DNA from: Oceanococcus atlanticus | GTDB taxonomy: Bacteria; Pseudomonadota; Gammaproteobacteria; Nevskiales; Oceanococcaceae | NCBI RefSeq assembly: GCF_002088235.1 | Contig: NZ_AQQV01000002.1 | Span: forward strand, 124,001-188,000 | Direction: 5' to 3' | Length of the DNA: 64,000 bases | Shown here: in pieces, positions 38,083 to 46,488 of the stretch | Numbering within the stretch: the stretch's first letter is position 1 | Layout of the letters: the number at the start of each line of letters is the position of its first letter | Program-made: the position numbers and the translations under genes | Notes under the pieces: generated by a model | Told to the model about the DNA's origin: nothing | Seen by the model: only the letters and a program-made list of their open reading frames with translations | The model's database searches: none

Positions 38083-38439
38083 TTACAGTTGCCCGCCTGC
38101 GCGATCGCGCCCGGGTAAGTCTCGAATCGGTCGAACCTCAATACAACCCACGCGAGCCGGAGGAATTTGAGCGGCAAGCTGTATCGCCTCATTCAGGTCG
38201 CGGGCTTCAATCAGGTAGAACCCCGCAAGCTGTTCCTTGGTCTCGGCGAACGGCCCATCAGTGACGCTGACCTGGCCCTGACGCACCCGCACGGTGGTTG
38301 CCGTAGTAACCGACTGCAAGGCTTCCGAGGCCAGACATTGCCGGTTGTCTCTTACTGCTTGGTCAAAGGCGACGCATTCTCCATCGTCGAACCCGGCCAA
38401 GCGTGCTTCCTCGGCATACACCAGACACAGATAACGCAT
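38083..38439 (-). CDS. YCII/DGPF-domain protein
   Basis: A 118-residue YCII-related protein (MRYLCLVYAEEARL, VTDGPFAETKEQLAGFYLIEARDLNEAI, CIEVRPI). First gene of the ECF42 operon; GGGGGG lies 5 bases before the ATG. It is a diverged relative of the other DGPF protein two genes on. Function unknown. Confidence 0.92.
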   Translation of the reverse strand: MRYLCLVYAEEARLAGFDDGECVAFDQAVRDNRQCLASEALQSVTTATTVRVRQGQVSVTDGPFAETKEQLAGFYLIEARDLNEAIQLAAQIPPARVGCIEVRPIRDLPGRDRAGGQL

Positions 38440-38485
38440 ACACCCCCCTGATCAATGTGAAATTCATTCGATTCGCACTCCCTGG

Positions 38486-38511
38486 TCGAGCGTGGGAACA
38501 CGATTTCGACA
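38486..38511 (-). promoter_or_regulatory. Candidate ECF42-type promoter
   Basis: Read leftward: TGTCGA (38511-38506), 17 bases, CGA (38488-38486), 46 bases before the first DGPF start. As I recall, ECF42 promoters carry TGTCGA at -35 and CGA/TC at -10. The match and position suggest the sigma factor drives its own operon. Confidence 0.5.
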
Positions 38512-38600
38512 TTCAACCAGAAATTTTTCATTCGGGCGGGTTTGCCAGCCCCCAAGTGCAACAACGTGGGTCAAACCGCCGTGCAAAGCCTCATGGTGTA

Positions 38601-39542
38601 TCACTGCGTCGGCGCCACCGAGCCCTGCACCAGATACCAGGTGTGCTCCAGCCGTTGGCGCCATGGCGCAGCTGCCGGCAGCTTGGCCAACACCGGCCGC
38701 AACACCTCCAACGCCTGCCCAACCTCGCCTACCTGCCACAACGTCAGCGCTAAATTGTTCACGATGGGCGCTGACGTGGGATTTTGCTGATACAGCTCAC
38801 GCAGTATGGGCAGTGCCGCCAACCATTGGTGCTGAGCGCGATAGCTGTTGGCCAGACCGAAGCGCAGAACCTGATTTGTCGGCCAGCGCCCCAACGCCGC
38901 GGTGTAGGCACGCTGTGCCAGCTTCGGAAACTGTGCTTCCAGCTGCGCCAACGTGTGGACCAGTTGAGCAGGCTCGAGCCGAGGTGGAATTTGTTCAGGC
39001 GACGCTACAACCATGGCCCAGTTCTGCGCGGCTTGCCAATGACGCTCAAACGCCGAACGGCGCATTGCGACCTGGGCGCGCTGACCGGAATGTAGCCAGA
39101 CACTCTGGTCCGTGGCGCCGATCACCACGGCGTAGTGCCACGCCGGCCACCAAGCGACCCCCAGGTTGAGCAAGACCACGACAGGCAGCTCAGCCTCGAG
39201 CATGTGCTCCAACGCCTCGTAACGTGGCGGGATACGGTACGCAATCCGTTCGTAGCGTCGCGGAGCAGCAAGCATTTCCGCTTGCAGGCTGCCGCGGCGC
39301 GCAGGCAGGTATACCGCGTCGACCAGAGTCTCCGGCGTGACCTGCACATCGCTGGCATCCAGCGCCATGGCCAAAGCCGCAGGACCGCACTGATATGCCT
39401 GCTGCGGCCAGAAACGCACGTCCAGCAAGCCTTGCGCTGGTGCCTGGGGTTGATATGGCAGCACCGCGCACCCAGTCAGCACCGCGGCGACCAGCACCAG
39501 ACCTAGGCGCACAAACCAAGCCCGACCTTGCGGGTCGTGCAT
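38601..39542 (-). CDS. PA2778-like cysteine peptidase family lipoprotein
   Basis: A 313-residue lipoprotein (lipobox LTGC). A C39-like papain-fold domain comes first with the Cys in QQAYQCGPAALAMAL and the His in AWWPAWHYAVVIG; TPR-like helices follow from about residue 190 (RAYTAALGRWPTNQVLRFGLA, PIVNNLALTLWQVGEVGQALEV). This matches the PA2778 family. The substrate is not known. An in-frame GTG lies 6 bases before the ATG at 39542. The upstream gene is its usual partner. Confidence 0.87.
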   Translation of the reverse strand: MHDPQGRAWFVRLGLVLVAAVLTGCAVLPYQPQAPAQGLLDVRFWPQQAYQCGPAALAMALDASDVQVTPETLVDAVYLPARRGSLQAEMLAAPRRYERIAYRIPPRYEALEHMLEAELPVVVLLNLGVAWWPAWHYAVVIGATDQSVWLHSGQRAQVAMRRSAFERHWQAAQNWAMVVASPEQIPPRLEPAQLVHTLAQLEAQFPKLAQRAYTAALGRWPTNQVLRFGLANSYRAQHQWLAALPILRELYQQNPTSAPIVNNLALTLWQVGEVGQALEVLRPVLAKLPAAAPWRQRLEHTWYLVQGSVAPTQ

Positions 39543-39563
39543 AACCACCGCAGCGGTGGCGTG

Positions 39564-39938
39564 CTAGAACGCGGTGAAGATGTTGGTAACGCCCACAAGT
39601 TCGAGAATCATCAGCACGATGAACACCAAACCGACCACTTCGACCACACCGCTACCAGCGGGTAGTTGATCCAGCTTGGCATTCAACTGCGCCAGCTCGT
39701 CCTGTGACAACGCGGCAACACGCTGCTCAACCTCAAGTGGCTCAACCCCCATGGCAACCATGGCCTGGTGCAACTCTTCAGATTGCAGACGCTGCGTGAC
39801 CTGTTGATGCAGATCACTCTGAGGCGCATCGGCGAGGAACTCGAGCGTGCTAACGGCATTGGCATGAACGGCCAGCGGCATACAGGCTGCGCACACACTG
39901 ATCAGGCCGGCGAGAAACGCTTGTTTGCGAAATGGCAT
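39564..39938 (-). CDS. PA2779-like small exported membrane protein
   Basis: A 124-residue protein: signal peptide (ISVCAACMPLAVHANA), a helical region with VEQRVAALSQDELAQLNAKLDQLPAG, and a C-terminal hydrophobic helix VVGLVFIVLMILELVGV. It matches the PA2779 family, which is nearly always paired with the cysteine peptidase encoded next. The peptidase start is 21 bases downstream, and a 7-bp perfect hairpin (39545-39559) lies in that gap just before its start. Confidence 0.87.
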   Translation of the reverse strand: MPFRKQAFLAGLISVCAACMPLAVHANAVSTLEFLADAPQSDLHQQVTQRLQSEELHQAMVAMGVEPLEVEQRVAALSQDELAQLNAKLDQLPAGSGVVEVVGLVFIVLMILELVGVTNIFTAF

Positions 39939-39961
39939 CGGTTCAATCCTGAATGAGGGAC

Positions 39962-41002
39962 TTAGCCATGGTACTCCGATGCACGTTGCAGATGGGCGAT
40001 CAGAGAGTCGGTCATCCGGGGCAACGCGGACGGCGGAAGATCGTGTCCCAAGCCGGGCACGATGTCGCCATGGGCGTGCGGAATGCGTTCAAGCAGGTCA
40101 TGTGCCGCAGCCACCGGCACCAGACGATCTGCCTCACCATGAAGTATCAGTGTCGGTGCTTGAATCTGCGGCAACAAGGCTGCGCGGCTGCCACTGACCA
40201 GGATCGCAGCCAGCTGACGCAGGGTGCCGTCCGGACTGATGCCACGCTCAATCTGAGGCATCAGGGTCTGCTCCAATTCTTGCAGCGTACGCGGGTAACC
40301 CGGGCTGCCAACCAGCGCGATGCTACGCACCGCATCAGCCAACGCAGCACGCGGTTCGGTTGCACGCTGACGAGCCAGACGCAAACGCAGTTTTAAACTC
40401 GGGCCTGGCAGATCCGGCGCCCCGCTGGTCGACATCATGCTGACCAGACTCTTGACCCGATGCGGATAGCGAGCAGCCATGATCTGCGCAATCATGCCGC
40501 CCATCGAGATACCCACGATGTGGGCGTCTTCCAGATTCAAGCGATCCATGAGCCCGACGGTGTCAGCGACCATGTGCTCCAGCCGGTAAGGAGCGTCCAG
40601 ACCTTGACCAAAGCTGTGAGCACCGAGCATGCGCAACATGCCTGGCGTGCCGCAGTGATCGAACTTGCTCGACAGGCCGGCATCGCGATTGTCGAAACGA
40701 ATAACCTGATAGCCCTCTCGTACGAGGGCCTCGCACAGCGACAACGGCCAGCTGAGCAGCTGTCCACCCAAGCCCATGATCAAGATGATGGCCGGGTCCT
40801 GCTGGCGGCCGAAACGCTCGTAAACCAGCTCAACTCCATTAACCACCACGCTGCGCTCGTTCGAACGGAGCCTGGAGGGCTCAACCTGTGGCGCAGACAC
40901 GCCGGCTGGATGAGAAAAGGGCGCGCTGCCTTCAAGCAATGCAGCTGTGCCGTCGGCGGTTACAAAACCTTGCTCCGCCCTGTCAGGTACGAAAATATCC
41001 AT
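39962..41002 (-). CDS. Alpha/beta hydrolase (paralogue of the 1087-2004 product)
   Basis: A 346-residue alpha/beta hydrolase with nucleophile motif GISMGGM, acid in HGEADRLVP and His in GLGHDLPP. From NGVELVYERFG onward it aligns residue for residue in many blocks with the hydrolase at 1087-2004 (IMGLGGQL, QVIRFDNRD, GLSS-x-FDHCG, LPGPSLKLRLRL, GSPGYP, PVAAAHDL-x-RIPHA). An extra N-terminal ~45 residues has no motif. Substrate unknown. Confidence 0.88.
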   Translation of the reverse strand: MDIFVPDRAEQGFVTADGTAALLEGSAPFSHPAGVSAPQVEPSRLRSNERSVVVNGVELVYERFGRQQDPAIILIMGLGGQLLSWPLSLCEALVREGYQVIRFDNRDAGLSSKFDHCGTPGMLRMLGAHSFGQGLDAPYRLEHMVADTVGLMDRLNLEDAHIVGISMGGMIAQIMAARYPHRVKSLVSMMSTSGAPDLPGPSLKLRLRLARQRATEPRAALADAVRSIALVGSPGYPRTLQELEQTLMPQIERGISPDGTLRQLAAILVSGSRAALLPQIQAPTLILHGEADRLVPVAAAHDLLERIPHAHGDIVPGLGHDLPPSALPRMTDSLIAHLQRASEYHG

Positions 41003-41114
41003 AGCAATGATTGTTCAACGTGAATTGTCATTTTTTTGTCACGTTCCCCTGCTATGCGTCGGACAGGCTGTTTTCCCAATAGTTCACCAAGTTGAAACAT
41101 GCGCGCCAGCTACA

Positions 41115-41867
41115 CTAGTCCGCGTAACCTGGATTGCGTCGATCCAGACGGCGCAACAAGCCCGGCCAGGCCAATTGCCCACCCAGACCTTTGGTGACCA
41201 CCTGGGCCTGTGCCTGAATGCCATCCACGATGGGTTGCGCCACGTGAATGAGTTCCGATCCTCCAGCCATGGCCCGAACCTGGATCATGCACGCAGCTTC
41301 AAACAAATACATGAACAGGAAGGCATCAGCGGGCGTGGCGCCACAGGTGAGCAAACCGTGGTTACGCAGCATCAGGAAGTTGTTCGTACCAAGGTCGGCT
41401 ACCAGCCGGGGCTTCTCGGCTTCGTTGAGCGCGACGCCTTCATAGTCGTGATAGGCCAGCGAATTGAGCACGAATAACGACTGTTGCGACAACGGCAGCA
41501 CCCCGCGCTTCTGCGCCGATACCGCAACCCCATTGAGGGAATGGGTGTGCATTACGCAATGCGCATCATCGCGCGCACCATGAATGCAGCTGTGGATCGT
41601 AAAACCGGCGGGATTGACCGGATAATCAGATGCCATAACCTTGTTGCCGGCCGCATCGATCTTGACCAGGGATGAGGCGGTGATCTCATCGAACATCATG
41701 CCGTAGGGGTTGATCAAAAAGTGTTTTTCTGGCCCCGGCACGCGTGCGGTCAGATGGGTAAACACCAGATCATCCCAACCGAACATGGCCACCAGCCGAT
41801 ACGCCGCCGCCAGATCAACCCGAACCCGCCATTCCTCGTCAGACACCTGCGCTCGCACATCGCTCAT
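41115..41867 (-). CDS. Class II aldolase/adducin family protein
   Basis: A 250-residue protein of the class II aldolase fold. Zinc-ligand histidines are seen in HTHSLNG and NHGLLTCG, with the FTHLTARVPG start of the fold. Members either cleave sugar phosphates such as fuculose 1-phosphate or have unknown roles; this subgroup lacks an assigned substrate. Its first codon overlaps the stop of the GGDEF gene by 4 bases (ATGA), so the two form a coupled pair. Confidence 0.9.
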   Translation of the reverse strand: MSDVRAQVSDEEWRVRVDLAAAYRLVAMFGWDDLVFTHLTARVPGPEKHFLINPYGMMFDEITASSLVKIDAAGNKVMASDYPVNPAGFTIHSCIHGARDDAHCVMHTHSLNGVAVSAQKRGVLPLSQQSLFVLNSLAYHDYEGVALNEAEKPRLVADLGTNNFLMLRNHGLLTCGATPADAFLFMYLFEAACMIQVRAMAGGSELIHVAQPIVDGIQAQAQVVTKGLGGQLAWPGLLRRLDRRNPGYAD

Positions 41868-43345
41868 GTGTAACTCTCCTCATTTTGAATGTTGTCGTAG
41901 GCCTTGACCTGATTGCGCCCACCTTTCTTGGCCGCATACAAGGCCTCGTCAGCGCGGCGGCAAATCTCCTCACCGCTCATGGCGTGATCCGGCACAGCGC
42001 TGACCAGCCCAATACTTGCGGTGATGCGCAAAGGATCCAGATCGGCCCGATCATGCTCGATCAAGGTGCCCGCGATCACCCTCCGAATACGCTCACCCAA
42101 AGCTACGGCCTGCGCCTCATTCAGGCCCTGCGCAAGCACGATGAACTCCTCACCGCCGAAGCGTGCAACCAGATCCTCTGCCCGTTGCAACACCTGCGTG
42201 ATCAAACTGGCCACGCGAATCAGGCAGTCATCGCCAACTGCGTGACCGTAGTTATCGTTGATACCTTTGAAGTGGTCGAGATCCACCATCAAGATCGCTA
42301 ACGGCAAACGGTGACGGCGACATTGACCCAGCGCACGCAGCAAGACTTCATCGAAATAGCGGCGGTTGGCAACGTTGGTCAGGGGGTCATAGCGGGACAG
42401 GTACTCCAAAGCATCATTGCTCGCCGCCAGGTGACGGTTTGATTCGCGCAACTCGTCCGCCAAGCGCTTGGCCTCGGCCCGGCTGTGCAGGATCACGAAC
42501 AAAAAGATGCTCAGCGCCACAGCCCCTGCGTAAAGCTGCAGACGCCAAATCAGGATGGCCTGATCAAAACGATCCCAACCACCTTCAGGTTCAGCCAGCA
42601 AGAGCCAGTCCGCCGCGCCGACATGCAGGGGCATTTGCACAGCAGCGCGGATGGCGAGCGGCCCGTCGTCCAGCATGACCGCGCGTTCGGCACCATCAAC
42701 CGCATCACCCAGAATGCGAAAGCGCACGGCATCGGTGTTCGAACCGCTGTCCTGCGCCTGCAATAGGGCGTCCAGATCGATGACGATTGAAATCAAACCC
42801 CAGTAACTGCCATCTTTGAGATACACCGGCGTTCGGCTGATAACAGCACGCCCGCCCTGCACCAGCTTGACCGGCCCGGTGACCACCGTCTGCCGTGACG
42901 CCATCGCCTGCTGCACGCTGGGCCACTGCGCAGGAAGGTCGGCATAGCGCAAACCCAGCGCTGCACGATTGCCTTCCAAGGGATAGACGTAAGCCAGAAC
43001 ATTGTCAGGCGCCAGACCGATGTTGCGGATACGCGCATCGGCCTCGTAGATGGTCTGCAAGGCACGATTGATCTGCGCTTCGCTGGGCTGATCCACACTG
43101 CGCGTAAACGCCACCAGCCCCTGAGCCAGATACACGGTCGAACTCAAGGCGTACTCAATTCTGGCGCGCTCACGTGCCGCCAACTCGGCCACCATGTCGC
43201 GCTGCTGGTTCTCCAACACGCGTCGGCGGTCGTCCAGCATCACTTCCGCCAGGTAAAACAGCTCCAATGCCAGCAACAGCACCAGCAATACACGAAAAGG
43301 CGTAGTCGCCAGCAAACGTGACAGAGCTTTGAAAACGCGTTTCAT
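41864..43345 (-). CDS. CHASE-domain diguanylate cyclase
   Basis: A 493-residue membrane protein. A transmembrane helix (VLLVLLLALELFYLAEVML) is followed by a periplasmic CHASE sensor domain (~residues 45-230; YVYPLEGNRAALGLRYADL), a second transmembrane helix and a GGDEF domain with GGEEF at 397-401. The inhibitory site RAED (388-391) is present five residues before it. It should make cyclic di-GMP in response to an extracellular signal, with feedback inhibition. No EAL domain. I chose ATG 43345; the frame extends to 43438. Confidence 0.92.
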   Translation of the reverse strand: MKRVFKALSRLLATTPFRVLLVLLLALELFYLAEVMLDDRRRVLENQQRDMVAELAARERARIEYALSSTVYLAQGLVAFTRSVDQPSEAQINRALQTIYEADARIRNIGLAPDNVLAYVYPLEGNRAALGLRYADLPAQWPSVQQAMASRQTVVTGPVKLVQGGRAVISRTPVYLKDGSYWGLISIVIDLDALLQAQDSGSNTDAVRFRILGDAVDGAERAVMLDDGPLAIRAAVQMPLHVGAADWLLLAEPEGGWDRFDQAILIWRLQLYAGAVALSIFLFVILHSRAEAKRLADELRESNRHLAASNDALEYLSRYDPLTNVANRRYFDEVLLRALGQCRRHRLPLAILMVDLDHFKGINDNYGHAVGDDCLIRVASLITQVLQRAEDLVARFGGEEFIVLAQGLNEAQAVALGERIRRVIAGTLIEHDRADLDPLRITASIGLVSAVPDHAMSGEEICRRADEALYAAKKGGRNQVKAYDNIQNEESYT

Positions 43346-43488
43346 CGCAGTCCGAGGACGTATCCCATGCCAGCAGTGTCCCGACTTCCTCAGATGACCG
43401 CAAGCAAAAACCATCCCCATACGCTCGCGTATGGACATTTAGCCCCGGTCTCGTCAGAATACGCGCCCCTTCTACACCGGATGTGGTC

Positions 43489-45273
43489 ATGCCCAGCTAC
43501 AAAGCCCCTGTTCGCGACCTCAGTTTTGTGGTCAACGAAATGCTCGACTTCGCCAGCCAGCGCGGCACGCTCGGCTACGATGACGCCGATGCCGAAACCA
43601 TCGAGGCGATCTTCAGCGAATGCGGTCGTCTGGCCGAAGACAAGGTCAACCCGGTCAATCAATCCGGCGACGAACAAGGCTGCCGCCTGGAAAATGGCGA
43701 AGTCATCGTGCCCGACGGTTTCACCGAGGCCTATCAGGCCTACGTTGAAGGCGGCTGGGGCGGATTGTCCTGTGACCCCGAATATGGCGGCATGGGCATG
43801 CCTCAGGTGCTGCGTTTCATGGTCAATGAGATCTTTACCGCGGCCAATCACTCTTGGTTCATGTACCCGACCTTGACCCACGGCGCGCACAGCGCGCTGG
43901 AGCACTGGGCCAGTGATGAACTCAAGCAGAAATTCCTGCCCAAACTGACCACCGGCGAATGGACCGGCACCATGAACCTGACCGAGGCCCATGCGGGCAC
44001 CGATCTGGGCATGATCCGCACCCGTGCCGAACCGCAAGCCGACGGCAGCTACAAGATCAGCGGCAACAAGATCTTCATCTCAGCGGGCGAACACCAGATG
44101 ACCGAAAACATCATTCATCTGGTTTTGGCCAAAACGCCGGACGCACCGGAAGGCACCAAGGGCATTTCGCTGTTCATCGTGCCCAAATTCATGGTTGGCG
44201 ATGACGGCAGTATTGGCGAGCGCAACCAGGTTGTGTGCCAGTCGATTGAGCACAAAATGGGGATTCGCGCATCCGCGACCTGCGTGCTCGAATTTGAAGG
44301 CGCTACCGGCTACCTGGTGGGCGAAGAAAACAAAGGCCTGCGCGCCATGTTCACCATGATGAACGCCGCCCGCCTGGGCGTGGCCGTGGAAGGCCTGGGT
44401 GCAGGCGAGCTGGCCTATCAGGCCGCCGCAGCCTATGCCAAGGATCGCATTCAGGGCCGCTCCCTGAGCGGGCCGAAAGCGCCGGACAAGCCGGCCGATC
44501 CGATCATTCATCATGCTGATGTGCGCCGTATGCTGCTGACCATGCGCAGCTTCGTGGAAGGCTCACGCGCCCTCAACGGTCTCATCGCATTGCAGCTGGA
44601 CGTGGCACAAACCCACCCGGACGCAGCCGAACGTGAAAAAGCTGAAGATTTCCTCGGTCTGATGACCCCGGTGGCCAAGTCCTTCTTCACCGACGAAGGC
44701 TCGGCGGCGTCCAATCTGGCCGTGCAGGTCTACGGCGGCCATGGCTACATCTGCGAGCATGGTGTCGAACAATTTGTGCGTGATGCGCGTATCAGCCAGA
44801 TCTACGAAGGTACCAACGGCATTCAGTCGCTGGATCTGGTGGGGCGCAAGCTGGCGCTCAACGGTGGACGTGCGGTCAAGGCTTTCTTCGCCCAGGTCGG
44901 CGCTGACCTGGCCGCAGCGGGTGACAGCCTGAACGCCTATACCCAGCCGCTGGCGGCAGCTTTCGATTCTCTGCAGAAAGCCACTGGCTGGCTGATGCAG
45001 AACGCGGCAAGCAACCCCGATCACGCCGGCGGCGTGGCGGTCGAGTACACCCGCCTGTTCAGCGTGGTCAGCGTGGGCTGGGCCTGGCTCAAAGCCGCTC
45101 AAACCTGCCAGGCCAAGCTGGATGCGGGCACCGACGACGCCGCGTTCTACACCAACAAACTGATTGTTGGCCGTTTCTTCATGGAGCGCTACGTGGCCGA
45201 GCACAGCAGTCTGCTGGCGCGCGTCACGGCGGGCGCCCAGACCATGATGGAGCTCGACGCCGAGGCCTTCTAA
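43489..45273 (+). CDS. Acyl-CoA dehydrogenase
   Basis: A 594-residue acyl-CoA dehydrogenase of the long form with an extra C-terminal helical domain. FAD- and substrate-binding stretches include MNLTEAHAGTDLG, YKISGNKIFIS, GIRASATCVLEF and QVYGGHGYICEHGVEQFVRDARI; the catalytic Glu lies in QIYEGTNGIQSLDLVGRKL. It performs the first dehydrogenation of beta-oxidation, chain length not deducible. GTG at 43483 is an alternative start. It is divergent from the cyclase gene and followed by a hairpin terminator. Confidence 0.95.
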   Translation: MPSYKAPVRDLSFVVNEMLDFASQRGTLGYDDADAETIEAIFSECGRLAEDKVNPVNQSGDEQGCRLENGEVIVPDGFTEAYQAYVEGGWGGLSCDPEYGGMGMPQVLRFMVNEIFTAANHSWFMYPTLTHGAHSALEHWASDELKQKFLPKLTTGEWTGTMNLTEAHAGTDLGMIRTRAEPQADGSYKISGNKIFISAGEHQMTENIIHLVLAKTPDAPEGTKGISLFIVPKFMVGDDGSIGERNQVVCQSIEHKMGIRASATCVLEFEGATGYLVGEENKGLRAMFTMMNAARLGVAVEGLGAGELAYQAAAAYAKDRIQGRSLSGPKAPDKPADPIIHHADVRRMLLTMRSFVEGSRALNGLIALQLDVAQTHPDAAEREKAEDFLGLMTPVAKSFFTDEGSAASNLAVQVYGGHGYICEHGVEQFVRDARISQIYEGTNGIQSLDLVGRKLALNGGRAVKAFFAQVGADLAAAGDSLNAYTQPLAAAFDSLQKATGWLMQNAASNPDHAGGVAVEYTRLFSVVSVGWAWLKAAQTCQAKLDAGTDDAAFYTNKLIVGRFFMERYVAEHSSLLARVTAGAQTMMELDAEAF

Positions 45274-45303
45274 GCCTCTGCAGGCGTATCCTGCACGATG
45301 CCG

Positions 45304-45340
45304 GGCCGCGCCCGTCCCTGCGACGGTCGCGGCCTTGTTG
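45304..45340 (+). terminator. Long hairpin terminator after the acyl-CoA dehydrogenase
   Basis: GGCCGCG pairs with CGCGGCC and, inside it, CCGTC pairs with GACGG over a 5-base loop; a T-rich TTGTTGT follows. It lies 30 bases past the stop. Confidence 0.7.
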
Positions 45341-45374
45341 TATATAGACCTCTGACTTTCAGCCAACAGCGCGT

Positions 45375-46412
45375 ATGAGCGAATTCTCCGAACGCCCCAT
45401 CGAAGAACGTATTTCCGGCCACGCCTCGTTTCTACACCGCAATACGCCATGGTGGAAACGCCTGCAGATCACGCTGGTGGATTGTCTGGTCTTCATGTTT
45501 GGCTGCGTGTTGTGGCTAGGTGGCCGCCCATTACGACGCCTGCTGATCCGAGGCTTGTCCGCCGGCGCTTACCGATTGATGCGCAAGAAGCAGTACATCG
45601 CCGAGATCAACCTTGACCTGGCCTACAACAACAGCCTGAGCCAAGCGGAGAAAACGCGCATCATCCGCGCCATGTACACTCACTTTGCGCGCGGCGTGCT
45701 CGACCTGGTGTTCGACTGGGTGTACTGGCCGCCCAAAAAGATCGCGCGCTTTGTCACCGCGGAAGGGCGCGAGCGCCTCGCCGCCATGCAGAACGCAGAC
45801 GAAGGCAGTTCACTGGTGTGCTGCCATCTGGGCAATCCTGATCTAACGCTCAAGCTGGTTCGTGCGGTCGATTTCGACCTGCACGTGATGTACAAGGGCT
45901 TTAAATCGCCGTGGTTTGACCGCTACATCGCACGCAAGCGTTTACGCGTTGGCAGTGGCCTCATCGAAGTTCCCACGTCGCGCCACCGCATTGTCAATGG
46001 AAAACGCCAGAAAATCGGCCAGGGCAGCATTCGCGATGAAGTCCGTACCTTGTTTGATCAGGGCCATTGCGTCGGCTTTCTGGCAGACCAGCATGCCAAC
46101 CGGGGCGGCTTGCGGATGGACGTACTTGGGGTCCCCGACACCCCCACCCAAACCGGCGCCTGGAGCTATTTGATCACCAATAATGTGCCATTTCTTCTGG
46201 TCGTTGGCGTATACACCGACAACGATGAAATCCGCTGGCATTGCTCTGAAATTCTACGCCCGCAAGACCAGGGTGATGAAGAAGCCACGCTGCGTCACAC
46301 CATAGGCCGGGCCAACGCCTGGTTTGAAGAACTGATCCGTCAATACCCGGAACAATACTTCTGGGGCCATCGCCGATTTGATCGTCACCACTACGAAAAG
46401 CCCCGCGCCTGA
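45375..46412 (+). CDS. LpxL/HtrB-type lysophospholipid or lipid A acyltransferase
   Basis: A 345-residue inner-membrane protein with one N-terminal hydrophobic segment (~residues 31-50) and the acyltransferase motif His151-x4-Asp156 in CCHLGNPDL, then FLADQHANRGG as the later conserved block. It matches the LpxL family, which transfers acyl chains to lipid A or, in other members, ornithine or phospholipids. Pairing with a fatty-acid gene is consistent but not specific. A longer, more divergent protein than E. coli LpxL, so the acceptor is open. Confidence 0.85.
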   Translation: MSEFSERPIEERISGHASFLHRNTPWWKRLQITLVDCLVFMFGCVLWLGGRPLRRLLIRGLSAGAYRLMRKKQYIAEINLDLAYNNSLSQAEKTRIIRAMYTHFARGVLDLVFDWVYWPPKKIARFVTAEGRERLAAMQNADEGSSLVCCHLGNPDLTLKLVRAVDFDLHVMYKGFKSPWFDRYIARKRLRVGSGLIEVPTSRHRIVNGKRQKIGQGSIRDEVRTLFDQGHCVGFLADQHANRGGLRMDVLGVPDTPTQTGAWSYLITNNVPFLLVVGVYTDNDEIRWHCSEILRPQDQGDEEATLRHTIGRANAWFEELIRQYPEQYFWGHRRFDRHHYEKPRA

Positions 46413-46438
46413 ACGCGACGGCGCTTGCCGGCGACCGA

Positions 46439-46444
46439 TATAAT
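46439..46444 (+). promoter_or_regulatory. Putative glnS promoter -10 element
   Basis: TATAAT lies 44 bases before the glnS ATG. The -35 region at 17-bp spacing is poor (GCGACG), so only the -10 is well supported. Confidence 0.45.
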
Positions 46445-46488
46445 CGCGCTTTTTGACCTGCGGCCCGTCCGCCTGGATGTAATACCTG

